Positions 1 to 8,954 of a DNA stretch of 64,000 nucleotides are shown here, piece after piece. Position numbers and translations under genes: made by a program. Position 1 is the stretch's first letter. Each line of letters opens with the position of its first letter. The notes below the pieces were generated by a model. The model saw nothing but the letters and a program-made list of their open reading frames with translations, had not been told where the DNA came from and ran no database searches. This DNA is from Pseudorhodobacter sp. PARRP1 (GTDB lineage Bacteria; Pseudomonadota; Alphaproteobacteria; Rhodobacterales; Rhodobacteraceae), in contig NKIU01000009.1 in NCBI GenBank assembly GCA_002256245.1, positions 1-64,000 on the forward strand. The letters are read 5' to 3'.

Positions 1-66
1 TTTCAGGGCGGCGTTGTAGGAGCGCCAGTTCGTAGTGCGGTAGGTCGGGGGTGTGGGCCTGCTCAT
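1..66 (-). CDS. IS5-family transposase, N-terminal 22 codons only
   Basis: An ATG (complement of 64-66) opens a frame that runs off the left edge and reads MSRPTPP followed by TYRTTNWRSYNAALK. The TTNWxxYNxALKxRGS pattern is the hallmark opening of IS5-family (IS427/IS903-like) DDE transposases. Only 22 codons are visible, so whether the enzyme is intact and which subgroup it belongs to cannot be seen. It is transcribed away from the SIR2-like gene that the element seems to interrupt. Confidence 0.6.
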   Translation of the reverse strand, partial: MSRPTPPTYRTTNWRSYNAALK

Positions 67-105
67 CCAAGCCGACTAACACCTTGGAGTCACGAAGGGA
101 ATCCC
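1..105 (-). mobile_element. Right end of an IS5-family insertion sequence (continues left of window)
   Basis: The minus strand from 66 leftward encodes the start of an IS5-type transposase. The stretch to its right, around 88-105 (GAGTCACGAAGGGAATCC), looks like the terminal inverted repeat of such elements. Beyond about 105 the plus-strand frame becomes recognisable SIR2-like protein, so the element end is placed there. The other end, the mate repeat and any target duplication lie outside the window, so the exact boundary is an inference good to perhaps 10 bases. Confidence 0.6.
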
Positions 106-2750
106 TCACGATTTCTGCAACAGAGCCCCGTCTCGATCGCGATGTTCCCCTCGTGCTTTCGAATGAACACTATGCGACGTATGAAAAAGGTAGAGATCTC
201 CTTTTTAACCGCTTAAAAGATTGGGCCCAGTCCTCGGTATTGGTCTTTATTGGGTACCGCTTGGCCGATCCGCATATTCGTGACCTGATTTATAAGATTG
301 ATCCCGCTCGTCGCCCACGCTGGTATATGGTCTCACCTGGCGGAGATGAGCATGATGTCCGGTTCTGGGACAAAAAGGGCGTTGAGGTGCTTTCGACTAC
401 CTTTTCCGGTTTTATGGATGCCCTAGACACTTCAGTCCCGCAGCTTTTTCGCGCTCTGGCACCACCTGTTGATACCGGACAACGCCCCTATCTAAAGCAT
501 CTAAAGAACGGCCATCCATCCGATCGGCTAATCGAGGCGCTCGAACGCGACTTCGACTATGTCCATGCGGCCATGCCATTTGAGGAAGTGTCGGCTGAAG
601 GTTTCTATTCCGGCTACGACCACGGTTGGTCTGGAATCATCCGAAAATATGATTTTGCTCGAAAGCTTGGCGAAGAGTTACTTTACGCGGCTGTTGACGT
701 TGCTACTGATAGCCCAGCAATCAGGATGTTCGTACTCGAAGGGGCGGCAGGCTCAGGTAAGACTATTGCTTTGCGCCGCGCGGCATTCGATGCCGCTACC
801 GCCCTTGACCAGTTTGTTTTGTGGCTGAAACCTGACGGAAGCCTGCGAGCAGAGATCATTGAGGAGCTCTGGACACTTAGCGGCCTGCGTCTCACGATCT
901 TTGTTGATCACGTCTCGATTCATTCAGCGGAACTGGAGCGGGCACTACACACCCTGAAGCGAAAGAATGTTCAGGTGACTGTCGTCTTGTCCGAACGTGA
1001 GGCAGAGTGGGCGGCCTACTGTTGTGGCCTCGATGCTTTCTTGCCATCCACCTCAACGCTGAGAAGGCTCAATGGACGCGAGGTAGAGGATCTGGTTGAT
1101 CTTCTCGCGCGGCATCGATGCCTAGGACAGCTTACAAACCTCAGCCGGGCTGAACAGATTGAGGCCTTTCTGAGCAAAGACCGAGCCGATCGACAGCTGC
1201 TTGTCGCGCTTCATGAGCTTACGCAGGGTAAACCTTTCGAGCAGATCATTCTCGATGAGTTCAACAGGGTCCTAGGAGATGCTGCTAGGAGTCTGTATCT
1301 CGACATTGCCACAATGCATCAGTTTGGAGTAACGGCGCGTGCCGGGGCGATTTCGAGAATTAGTGGTATCCGATTTGATGACTTCAAATCCGAGTTCATT
1401 AAGCCATTAACGGACATTGTTCGAATTACTGATGATAGGTTTACGGGTGATCATGGATACGAGACCCGGCACTCACATGTAGCCGAAATCGTGTTTCGTG
1501 CCGTCTGTGATTCTGATGAGGCCCGCTCAGTGCAGCTATCGCGGATAGTAGGTGGGCTAGACCCTGGCTATTCTTCAGACCGGCGCGTTCTAGAAAATAT
1601 TTGCAAGGGGAGAAATATCGCGCGAACTTTCTCAAGCATTGAACATGCGAGGAAGATTTTTGAAGTTGCCACGACCGCTTTGCCGAAAAGTGCGTTTCTA
1701 TTCCAGCAAGCCGCACTACTTGAGCTACAACATCCGAAGGGCGCGCTCGACTATGCAGAGGAATTGGCCCAGACTGCACGTGCGCTTGATCAGAACAATC
1801 ATATCTATATTCACACTCTTGCAGAGGTTTCACGACGAAAGGCAAGTGCAGCGCCCTCTCCGGTAAGAGCTGAACAGCTAAGAGCCAAGTCACGCAGGTT
1901 TCTTAACGAGATTTTGACAAATGACCCACGGAAGTCACTCACCTTCTGCAATCTTCTGATTGATGAGGTAATCGATCTCTTGCGTGATCTTCCCGAGGAC
2001 CCAAAGGAATACATGATCATCGAGTTCGATCGAAAAGTAGCAGAAGCGAAAGATCGTTTGGACAAGGCGCGGCGTGATTTTCCTGGAGAAGCAGAGTTTC
2101 CCTCCGCGGAGGGAAGGCTTTGGCAGCGCCTCGGAGATGAGGCAAGGGCAAAGCGGGCCTTGCAACAAGCAACAGCTCTTAAGGCTCAAAATTCAGGTGT
2201 ATTCCTGCGCCTCGCGCAGGTCCAAGGCAGCGGAGGTGAAGTCGAGAATTCCATAGAAACGCTGCGCACCGGTTTGCAGCGGTTTCCTTCTGACAAGCAA
2301 CTGCACCTAGAGCTTGCTCTTCGGTTGGTCGAACACAATCGAACGACTACGCCTGAGATTGAGGGCCACTTTGGGGCAAGTTATGGTGTCGGAGATCACG
2401 CCCTTGATGCAAGATTCTTCCATGCTTGCTATCTCTTCTGGGCCGGGAAGATTGAGGAATCTCGGAGCCTCTTTGATGAGATCAATACCCGCTCGAGCAA
2501 TGATTATAGGAAGCGTCCAAATCCTGAGGAGGGTCTCATCGATCAGTTTATCGCACAGCAAACTGGATCGGTGGCTTCCGTTCGAGATGACTATTTCTTC
2601 ATTCAGTCAGGCTGTTATCCGAAGCAAATCTTTGCTCACATTACAGCATTGAACGGGGTCGATATTTCCGAGCTTACCTCAGGAAAACAAGTGAGATTTC
2701 GGGTCCGATTCAATCGTAGAGGGCCTGTAGCGAGTTCGGTTGTGGTTTGA
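51..2750 (+). CDS. SIR2-like/P-loop NTPase/TPR protein, 5'-truncated by an IS
   Basis: The open frame is 899 codons from a GTG at 51 with a stop at 33-35 upstream, but its first ~18 residues come from the IS end. From about residue 29 it reads as the C-terminal part of a SIR2-like domain (DVPLVLSNEHY, then VFIGYRLADPHIRDL at 64-78). The N-terminal NAD-binding glycine motif and the catalytic HG motif of SIR2 are absent. A Walker A (GAAGSGKT, 231-238) and Walker B-like strand (LTIFVDH, 281-287) mark a STAND-type NTPase; roughly residues 510-800 are helical and TPR-like. SIR2-NTPase-TPR proteins are known in antiphage defence, where SIR2 degrades NAD+. This copy has lost the catalytic half and is probably inactive. 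Its base composition is visibly more A/T-rich than the rest of the window, suggesting transfer. Confidence 0.7.
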   Translation: MWACSSKPTNTLESRRESLTISATEPRLDRDVPLVLSNEHYATYEKGRDLLFNRLKDWAQSSVLVFIGYRLADPHIRDLIYKIDPARRPRWYMVSPGGDEHDVRFWDKKGVEVLSTTFSGFMDALDTSVPQLFRALAPPVDTGQRPYLKHLKNGHPSDRLIEALERDFDYVHAAMPFEEVSAEGFYSGYDHGWSGIIRKYDFARKLGEELLYAAVDVATDSPAIRMFVLEGAAGSGKTIALRRAAFDAATALDQFVLWLKPDGSLRAEIIEELWTLSGLRLTIFVDHVSIHSAELERALHTLKRKNVQVTVVLSEREAEWAAYCCGLDAFLPSTSTLRRLNGREVEDLVDLLARHRCLGQLTNLSRAEQIEAFLSKDRADRQLLVALHELTQGKPFEQIILDEFNRVLGDAARSLYLDIATMHQFGVTARAGAISRISGIRFDDFKSEFIKPLTDIVRITDDRFTGDHGYETRHSHVAEIVFRAVCDSDEARSVQLSRIVGGLDPGYSSDRRVLENICKGRNIARTFSSIEHARKIFEVATTALPKSAFLFQQAALLELQHPKGALDYAEELAQTARALDQNNHIYIHTLAEVSRRKASAAPSPVRAEQLRAKSRRFLNEILTNDPRKSLTFCNLLIDEVIDLLRDLPEDPKEYMIIEFDRKVAEAKDRLDKARRDFPGEAEFPSAEGRLWQRLGDEARAKRALQQATALKAQNSGVFLRLAQVQGSGGEVENSIETLRTGLQRFPSDKQLHLELALRLVEHNRTTTPEIEGHFGASYGVGDHALDARFFHACYLFWAGKIEESRSLFDEINTRSSNDYRKRPNPEEGLIDQFIAQQTGSVASVRDDYFFIQSGCYPKQIFAHITALNGVDISELTSGKQVRFRVRFNRRGPVASSVVV

Positions 2751-3195
2751 CCTCAATTCGTTGGGAATGCTGCGGCCGGGATGAGTGGCCGCTTCCGTGA
2801 CGCTGTGGTGCGGCACTAGCGCTTGTCTTGACGGTCCGGTCAGGGCCGATCACGTCTAGTGGTGAAATTCGACGCATAGGGCGGAGAGCCGCCTGACGGC
2901 GGAGAAGCGTGGCTCTTGCAGCGACACCTGAAAAGCGGGCATTCATGCAAGGCGCGGCTAAGCTGGAGCTCGATGACAGAAAACGGGTGGAGAGCAAGCT
3001 GACCGCGCTGCAGCAATTGTCCTGCGTCGCCTTTGTCCGCTGCCGCCTGTCGCTAGGCCATCAAAGGAAAGCAGGACAGGACCGTTATCAAAATAGAGTT
3101 TGAGCCAGCGCAGCGCCAAAGGGGGATATTCGGGGGGATAGACTTATACTAGGTTTTCCCAACCTACTGTAAATTAACAATATTCCTAAGAATAT
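2751..3195. other. Gene-free stretch between accessory gene and tRNA-Thr
   Basis: No convincing coding sequence is seen in these 445 bases. Short frames exist (for example 2909-3103, plus) but resemble no family I know and have no good ribosome site. The first part is GC-rich and the last ~60 bases are strongly A/T-rich. At about 3121-3140 there is a near-repeat, GGGGGATA TTCG GGGGGATA. The stretch may hold decayed integrase or attachment-site sequence because it abuts a tRNA gene, but nothing proves it. Confidence 0.4.
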
Positions 3196-3271
3196 TGGTG
3201 CCGCTGAAGGGACTCGAACCCCCGACCCCATCATTACGAATGACGTGCTCTACCAGCTGAGCTACAGCGGC
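3196..3271 (-). tRNA. tRNA-Thr (anticodon CGU)
   Basis: Read on the minus strand, the 7-bp acceptor stem GCCGCTG/CAGCGGC, D-arm GCTC...GAGC, anticodon stem CGTCA/TGATG with loop TTCGTAA (anticodon CGT, reading ACG), T-loop TTCGAGT, discriminator A and an encoded CCA can all be folded. The gene is 76 nt with CCA. It lies at the border between the low-GC accessory region and the conserved chromosome, the kind of site integrating elements use. Confidence 0.95.
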
Positions 3272-3331
3272 ACTTTCTGGTGGCCCCTCGTATGGCGCGA
3301 CTAAATTGAAGTCAAGCCCCTGCCATACCGT

Positions 3332-4792
3332 TCAATTCGCGCTTCGGGCGACGGCTGCAAGGTCGATGATCTCGGGTTCCACCGGCGCATCTGGCTTGGG
3401 CTCTGCAGGAACCACCGGCGCGTTCACAAGCAAAGGCAGCAACTCGGCCCCGGTCACGCTTGGGCCGTTGGTCTCGACCGGCTCGCGCCAGCTGAGCGTA
3501 TCAAAGCCACCGCAATTCTCGCAGATCGGCTGCCAGAGGCTGTGGATCGCCTGACACTTGTCGCAGCACCATTGCGGCCCGCGAGGGGCCGTCAAAGCCT
3601 TGGACATCCAGCCGCGCACAACCGCCTCGTCGCTGCCTTCGCCGCGCTCGATCGCGGCCATGATCGCCAAGGCTCGCTGCGTCGGATGTGTGGCGATCAG
3701 GTCGCCCAAAGCCCGGCGAGCGTCGGGGAATTCCTCGGCACTGATGTTCAACTCGGCCAATAGCAGCCGGGTCTCGTCACTGTCGGGATGCAACGCCGTC
3801 AACGCACGGAAGCGCTTCAAGCGGGCGTGCGGATCTTCGTCGGGTTCGATTTCGGCGAAAGCTGCCGCGATTTCGGGATGCGGCATCATCTCCCATGCCT
3901 TTTTCAGCACGCGCGTCGCAGATTTCTTGTCGCCCGCCTCGATCAGGGCGCGCCCCGCCATCACCGCAGCGGGGATCAGATCGGGCGATTTTCGGTTTGC
4001 CTCGATTGCAGCTTCGCGGGCCTCGACTGTTGCGGTTTCGTCCATCACGCCGCGCGCCTCTTGCAGGGCAAGCACAGCATCGCGGCGGCGATAGACGTCC
4101 TTCGGCAAAGACCCGGCTTTCAGCTTGGCACCCAATGTCGCCCGCGCCCCTTTCCAATCGGATTTTTCGGATTGCAACTTGAGCAAAATATCCTGCGTCT
4201 CGGCATGTTTTGGCTTCAAGGCAAACGCCTTCTCGGCCAAAGCCAAGGCCGTATCGGTGTCACCCTCGGCCAGTTTTTGCTTCATCAAGCCCCGAATACC
4301 CACAAAGCGCGACGCATCGCTGGCCAGCAAGACCTTGTAGGCATCACTGGCCCGCTTGGTATCGCCCGCAGCCTCCGCCGCCTGTGCAACAAGCAGCGTC
4401 GTCAACTCTGGGCGTTCAAGATATTTCGCGGCCCGTTGGGCCCGCATCAAAGCCAGACGTCCCTCGCCAGCGGCAAGCGCCATCAGCCCATCGTTCAGCG
4501 CCTGATAGCCCTTGCGTTCGCGGTTGCGGTCAAAATAGCGTGAAATGGCTGTCTCATCACCGTTCAGAAACCGCAGAGTGGCCACGACAAAGCCCACCAG
4601 TTTCATCAATCCCCACAGTGCGACGACCAGCACCAGCAACAGGATCGCGGTCTGCAAAGGCCCCAGAGTGAACTCCCAGCCGCCCATGGCAATCCGCACG
4701 CCTTCGTCGCTGTGCAGCAGCATGTCGGCACCATACGTCAGCCCGGCAATCGCGGCGATGAACAGCAAAACCTTGACCAAAGACCAGATCAT
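3332..4792 (-). CDS. hemY: HemY family TPR membrane protein (heme biosynthesis)
   Basis: The product is 486 aa when started at the ATG at 4792, which has AAGGGG eight bases upstream; a longer in-frame start at 4864 lacks such a site and would overlap the upstream gene. Two membrane segments lie at about 1-23 and 45-72, as in the HemY N-terminal domain, followed by TPR-like helices to about 390. HemY proteins are linked to late heme synthesis as membrane scaffolds, but their biochemical role is not settled. The C-terminus carries a zinc-ribbon-like pattern, C410-x2-C413 and C424-x2-C427, then a Pro-rich tail. It is the last gene of a hemD-mic60-hemY set, 10 bp after mic60. Confidence 0.85.
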   Translation of the reverse strand: MIWSLVKVLLFIAAIAGLTYGADMLLHSDEGVRIAMGGWEFTLGPLQTAILLLVLVVALWGLMKLVGFVVATLRFLNGDETAISRYFDRNRERKGYQALNDGLMALAAGEGRLALMRAQRAAKYLERPELTTLLVAQAAEAAGDTKRASDAYKVLLASDASRFVGIRGLMKQKLAEGDTDTALALAEKAFALKPKHAETQDILLKLQSEKSDWKGARATLGAKLKAGSLPKDVYRRRDAVLALQEARGVMDETATVEAREAAIEANRKSPDLIPAAVMAGRALIEAGDKKSATRVLKKAWEMMPHPEIAAAFAEIEPDEDPHARLKRFRALTALHPDSDETRLLLAELNISAEEFPDARRALGDLIATHPTQRALAIMAAIERGEGSDEAVVRGWMSKALTAPRGPQWCCDKCQAIHSLWQPICENCGGFDTLSWREPVETNGPSVTGAELLPLLVNAPVVPAEPKPDAPVEPEIIDLAAVARSAN

Positions 4793-4802
4793 CGCGCGCC
4801 CC

Positions 4803-5798
4803 TTATTGGATTGCTGTGGCAAGCGCGGCGACCGCCGCGACGCCGTCCTGCCGCTTTTGCGCAAGTGCCCGCCAGTCTGCGAGGGCCGCTTGGGCCTCGG
4901 GCGGAAGCGTCGCGATTTCTGTCAACGCGGCCGCGAGGTCACCAGCCGTCAAGGCTGCCTCGGCGCGCGACAGGATCGCATCAGGGTCGCTGCCCTCACG
5001 CGGGGTCAAAGACCGCGCGCCGGTCTGGGTCCGCAGGAAATTGGCAACCCGGTCAGACCAGTTTTCACCCATGTTCGCCCGCAAGGCGGCCTCCAACGCC
5101 GCACGCGATGCCGACGGAAAGGCATCCTGCAAGGCGGCCAAGGTTGGCAAGCCGGTCTGCGCACTTTCCGCCAGAACCGGGGGCACCTCCCCCAAGGCAG
5201 GCAGAGCCGATGCATAGGCGGCGCCACTATCCAAAGCCGCCTGCACCCGGCCCAAGGCCGCGCGGCGTTCGGCAGCTTTGGCGGTTGCCTCTGCATCTGC
5301 CTTGATCTGCGCCGCTGTTGCTTCTGCCTGCTTCAAAACCTCATCCGCCGCCGCTTTCTGTGCCGCAAGCGCCGCAACCGAAGGCGCGCCCCCGGCCGGA
5401 GGCATCGCCTCAACAGCCGACAATCGCTTCTCCAAGGCGGCAATCTGCTCTTGCAGCGGGGTCAGATCAGGTGTGGCTTGATCGGCTAGGGCCGCAACGC
5501 GCGCTTCAAGATCACTGTCAGGTCCGGCGACAGGGCGCGCGGCAAGCTCTGCAACCTGCGCCTTAAGGCTGTCAGTCTCGGCCTGCTGCGCACTCAATGC
5601 GGCTTGCAGCGCGGATGTGTCCTGAACTGGCCAGCCGCCCGGCACATACTGCGCCAGCCCATACCCTAGCCCCGCAGCAACCATGCCACCCAAGATAGGC
5701 GCAACCCATCCCGGCCTGCGCACCGCTTGCTCGGTCGGTGCCGGCTCGGATACCACCACTGGCGGTGCCTCAAGCTCGCTTTGTCCTGTGTCAGTCAT
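4803..5798 (-). CDS. Mitofilin/Mic60-like membrane protein (COG4223)
   Basis: The product is 331 aa from an ATG at 5798 preceded by GAGG. A cytoplasmic Pro/acidic segment is followed by one glycine-rich membrane span at about 31-51, a long Ala/Glu-rich coiled coil (about 60-190), and a compact C-terminal region of the mitofilin signature type. In alphaproteobacteria this family is the homologue of mitochondrial Mic60, which shapes crista junctions and, in phototrophs, affects intracytoplasmic membranes; its genes are commonly found in heme-synthesis operons, as here between hemD and hemY. Assignment rests on architecture and neighbourhood, since the primary sequence is low-complexity. Confidence 0.75.
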   Translation of the reverse strand: MTDTGQSELEAPPVVVSEPAPTEQAVRRPGWVAPILGGMVAAGLGYGLAQYVPGGWPVQDTSALQAALSAQQAETDSLKAQVAELAARPVAGPDSDLEARVAALADQATPDLTPLQEQIAALEKRLSAVEAMPPAGGAPSVAALAAQKAAADEVLKQAEATAAQIKADAEATAKAAERRAALGRVQAALDSGAAYASALPALGEVPPVLAESAQTGLPTLAALQDAFPSASRAALEAALRANMGENWSDRVANFLRTQTGARSLTPREGSDPDAILSRAEAALTAGDLAAALTEIATLPPEAQAALADWRALAQKRQDGVAAVAALATAIQ

Positions 5799-5877
5799 CG
5801 CAGACCTCGCATATGTGCGTCGGGCCATCGCGTTCTGGCCACCCTTGTCGTCAAGGTAGGCCGAGGCTCGCAGCGGT

Positions 5878-6591
5878 TCAAGAAGTCAAAGAGGCGCGCA
5901 TCACCGCAACCCCTTGTATCATCGCAGCACTGTCAGGGCGGGCCGCGATTTCGACCAAGGTCGCGGGAAAATCAAAGGCTTCAGCGACCGCCGCGCTCAG
6001 CGCCACCAGACAAATCGGCGCGATTGCTGCAACCCGTCGCAACTCGCCCACCATCAAACGGGCCGAGCGTGGCGAGAATATCGGCAGGATCACCGGTGCG
6101 GAACCCTGCAACAGATCGGCGGCCTCCATGGTCAGATTTTGCGCGATTTGCCGATAGACGATCAGCGCAACAGTATCTATTCCCGCAATATTCAGCCTTT
6201 TTTCCAAATCACCCGCGCTGTCCTGCCCGCGCAGATGCAGCAGCCGCCCTAGCGGCGGTTCGGCGGAAATTTGCGCCAGCAGATCATCCGCCGCACCCAT
6301 GGCGGATTGCGCCACAAACCCTAGTGCCCGCGCCGCTTCAGCCGTGCGGTTGCCAACACAGAACGCGCGGGTGGGCAGAACACCGCCAGCGGCGGAAATC
6401 CGCCCGGCGGCCTCGACCCCGGTTTCCGACGTGAAGATCACGGCGGCAAACGCGCCTGATGGCAGCGAAGGCGACAGAAACTCGGGTGCCATAAGGGGCG
6501 AGATCACCGCACCGCCCACTTGATCGGCAAACCGCTGGCTTTGCGCCAAAGGGCGCGTCAGCAGAATGGTGGGTTGGGATTGTCTGGCCAT
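5878..6591 (-). CDS. hemD: Uroporphyrinogen-III synthase
   Basis: The product is 237 aa from the ATG at 6591; a much longer open frame extends upstream but only as antisense to tsaD. HemD cyclises hydroxymethylbilane with inversion of ring D to give uroporphyrinogen III. The sequence shows the two-lobed pattern of the family: [14 protein letters not shown] near the start, [10 protein letters not shown] in the first lobe, [15 protein letters not shown], then [12 protein letters not shown] and [13 protein letters not shown] in the second. It is divergent from tsaD across 45 bp and heads the hemD-mic60-hemY group. hemC is not in the window. Confidence 0.85.
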   Translation of the reverse strand: MARQSQPTILLTRPLAQSQRFADQVGGAVISPLMAPEFLSPSLPSGAFAAVIFTSETGVEAAGRISAAGGVLPTRAFCVGNRTAEAARALGFVAQSAMGAADDLLAQISAEPPLGRLLHLRGQDSAGDLEKRLNIAGIDTVALIVYRQIAQNLTMEAADLLQGSAPVILPIFSPRSARLMVGELRRVAAIAPICLVALSAAVAEAFDFPATLVEIAARPDSAAMIQGVAVMRASLTS

Positions 6592-6636
6592 GGCCTTGGT
6601 GTTACCTGCGATAAGGCAAGCAATCAACGGCAGAGC

Positions 6637-7734
6637 ATGACGGGATCTCTCACCTTTCTGGGCATCGAATCCAGTTGCGACGATACCGCCGCCGCCGTTG
6701 TTCGTCATGTGCCTGGCCAACCTGCGCAGATTCTGGCTTCGATTGTCGAAGGGCAGACGGCGCTGCACGCGGCGTTTGGCGGCGTGGTGCCGGAAATCGC
6801 CGCCCGCGCCCATGCCGAGCGGTTGGATCATTGCGTCGAACAGGCGCTGGCCGAAAGCGCCGTTGCGCTTGCCGATCTTGATGGCATTGCAGTCACGGCA
6901 GGCCCGGGGCTGATTGGCGGCGTCTTGTCTGGTGTGATGCTGGCGCGGGGCCTTGCACTCGCAACCGGTCTGCCGATTGTGGGGGTGAACCACCTTGCCG
7001 GACACGCGCTGACGCCGCGACTGACCGATCAGTTGGCGTTTCCCTATCTGATGCTGCTGGTCTCGGGCGGGCATTGCCAGTTTCTGATTGTGCACTCCGA
7101 ACACCGCTTTGAACGGCTGGGCGGCACGATTGACGATGCGCCCGGCGAGGCGTTTGACAAGACAGCCAAACTGCTGGGCCTCAACCAACCCGGAGGGCCC
7201 GCGGTGCAAACAGAGGCCGCCTTGGGCGACGCGAAGCGCTTTGCCTTTCCGCGCCCCCTGCTGGATCGACCGGGGTGCGATATGTCGTTTTCGGGTCTGA
7301 AAACCGCCTTGTTGCGCGCGCGTGATGCGGTGATAGCCGAAAAGGGCGGGCTTACCGTGCAAGACCGCCGCGACCTGTGCGCCGGATTTCAGGCGGCAGT
7401 TGCCGATGTTCTGGCGGAAAAGACCCGCCGCGCGCTTGAGGTTTATGCGGCACTGAACCCGGCCCGCCCCGCGCTGGCGGTCGCTGGCGGCGTGGCTGCA
7501 AATACCGCTGTTCGGGCAAGGTTGCAGACAACGTGCGCGCAGGCTGGCGTTGAATTTTTGGCCCCGCCGCTGCGGCTTTGCACCGACAATGCCGCGATGA
7601 TCGCGTGGGCTGGGATCGAGCGGTTTCGTGCAGGGGACTATGGCTCTGCCGATCTGGTGGCGCGCCCGCGCTGGCCGCTGGATGCGACGGCGGCACCCTT
7701 GCTCGGGTCGGGCAAGAAGGGGGCAAAGGCGTGA
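6637..7734 (+). CDS. tsaD: tRNA N6-adenosine threonylcarbamoyltransferase TsaD
   Basis: The product is 365 aa, starting at the ATG at 6637 that gives the family N-terminus [10 protein letters not shown]. TsaD transfers the threonylcarbamoyl group to A37 of ANN-decoding tRNAs, working with TsaB and TsaE. The metal-binding histidines are H119 and H123 (NHLAGH), and the SGGH motif (143-146) and the C-terminal [10 protein letters not shown] segment are present. It overlaps gpsA by 4 bp, so the two are probably translated together. Its partner tsaE lies at 19525 in this window. Confidence 0.95.
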   Translation: MTGSLTFLGIESSCDDTAAAVVRHVPGQPAQILASIVEGQTALHAAFGGVVPEIAARAHAERLDHCVEQALAESAVALADLDGIAVTAGPGLIGGVLSGVMLARGLALATGLPIVGVNHLAGHALTPRLTDQLAFPYLMLLVSGGHCQFLIVHSEHRFERLGGTIDDAPGEAFDKTAKLLGLNQPGGPAVQTEAALGDAKRFAFPRPLLDRPGCDMSFSGLKTALLRARDAVIAEKGGLTVQDRRDLCAGFQAAVADVLAEKTRRALEVYAALNPARPALAVAGGVAANTAVRARLQTTCAQAGVEFLAPPLRLCTDNAAMIAWAGIERFRAGDYGSADLVARPRWPLDATAAPLLGSGKKGAKA

Positions 7735-8681
7735 TCGGTATCGTCGGCGCAGGGGCTTTCGGCACCGCATTGGCCGTGGCTTTGGGCCGCGACGGCCGCC
7801 CGGTGACGATGTGGGCGCGCGATGCCGCGCATGTTGCCGAGATGGCGCGCTCGCGCACCAACGCGGCGCGCCTGCCCGGCGTAGAGTTTCCGGAAGCGAT
7901 CGCGGTCACTTCGGAAATCGAGCGTTTGAAGGGGGCCGAGGCTGTCTTGCTGTCGTTGCCGATGCAAGCCCTGCGCGGTTTTCTGCACGAAAATCCGGCA
8001 TTGAATGGGCTGTCTTTGGTCGCCTGTTGCAAGGGTGTTGATCTGCTGACGCTGAAGGGACCAACCGCGCTGATTGCCGCTGCCTGCCCGCAGTCGGTCA
8101 CAGCGATTCTGACGGGGCCGAGTTTTGCCGCCGATATTGCGCGTGGCCTGCCCACGGCCTTGACCCTTGCCAGTGCAACGGGTGAGGCGTTGCAGCATCT
8201 TCTCTCGACGCCAACTTTGCGGATTTATCGCACAACTGACGTGATTGGCGCAGAGTTGGGTGGCGCGTTGAAAAACGTCATCGCCATCGCGGCGGGCGTG
8301 GTGATGGGGGCAGGCTTGGGCGATTCGGCCCGCGCGGCGCTGATGACGCGGGGCTATGCCGAGATGGTGCGGCTGGCGCAGGCTTTGGGGGCGCGGGCCG
8401 AGACTTTGGCGGGGCTGTCCGGGTTTGGTGATCTGGTGCTGACCTGCACCTCGGCGCAGTCACGGAATTTCCGGTTTGGTCACGCACTGGGGGCGGGGCA
8501 GGGCTTTGACCCCTCGGTGACGGTGGAAGGCGCTGCGACGGCGAAAGCGGTGCACAACATGGCGACAACCATGGACATCGAAATGCCGATCACCAGCATG
8601 ATTGCCGCCTTGATCGACCATCAAATCACCTTGCCGCAGGCGATCACCGCCCTGCTGACCCGCCCTTTGAAACAGGAGTAA
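7731..8681 (+). CDS. gpsA: Glycerol-3-phosphate dehydrogenase [NAD(P)+]
   Basis: The product is 316 aa from a GTG at 7731, inside the tsaD stop (GTGA). This start puts the Rossmann motif [17 protein letters not shown] right at the N-terminus, as in GpsA; a longer frame upstream would only be shadow sequence of tsaD. The enzyme reduces dihydroxyacetone phosphate to sn-glycerol 3-phosphate for phospholipid synthesis. The family motifs [15 protein letters not shown] and [14 protein letters not shown] (with the catalytic Lys) are present, as is [10 protein letters not shown]. Confidence 0.95.
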   Translation: MIGIVGAGAFGTALAVALGRDGRPVTMWARDAAHVAEMARSRTNAARLPGVEFPEAIAVTSEIERLKGAEAVLLSLPMQALRGFLHENPALNGLSLVACCKGVDLLTLKGPTALIAAACPQSVTAILTGPSFAADIARGLPTALTLASATGEALQHLLSTPTLRIYRTTDVIGAELGGALKNVIAIAAGVVMGAGLGDSARAALMTRGYAEMVRLAQALGARAETLAGLSGFGDLVLTCTSAQSRNFRFGHALGAGQGFDPSVTVEGAATAKAVHNMATTMDIEMPITSMIAALIDHQITLPQAITALLTRPLKQE

Positions 8682-8684
8682 CCG

Positions 8685-8954
8685 ATGCGCGTCGCCCTTA
8701 TCTGCACAGACAAACCGAACCATCTGCAAACCCGGCTGGACAACCGCGCCGCCCATCTGGCGCATATTGAAGCCTCGGGCGTGGTGGAGATGGCGGGGCC
8801 GTTTCTGAACAACGGCGCGATGACGGGCAGCCTTGTGGTGCTGAACGTCGATACGCTGGAGCAGGCGCAGGCTTGGGCTGCGGCGGACCCTTATGCGGTT
8901 GCCGGGTTGTTTGAAAGCGTGATAATCAGCGAGTGGAAAAAGGTCATCGGCTGA
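8685..8954 (+). CDS. YciI family protein
   Basis: An 89-aa protein with the YciI ferredoxin-like fold pattern: an N-terminal strand VALICTDKP, HLAHIEASG, the central GPFLNNGAMTGSLVVLN and the C-terminal DPYAVAGLFESVIISEW. YciI proteins are small, dimeric and mostly of unknown function; an active-site His/Asp pair has been proposed for some. The AGGAG of the gpsA stop region supplies the ribosome site. It starts 3 bp after gpsA and overlaps the EVE gene by one base, so it belongs to the tsaD operon. Confidence 0.85.
   Translation: MRVALICTDKPNHLQTRLDNRAAHLAHIEASGVVEMAGPFLNNGAMTGSLVVLNVDTLEQAQAWAAADPYAVAGLFESVIISEWKKVIG

Noticed and set aside
2909-3103. 64-codon frame in the gap before tRNA-Thr
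   Set aside because: No ribosome site, no recognisable family, and its composition does not show coding bias.
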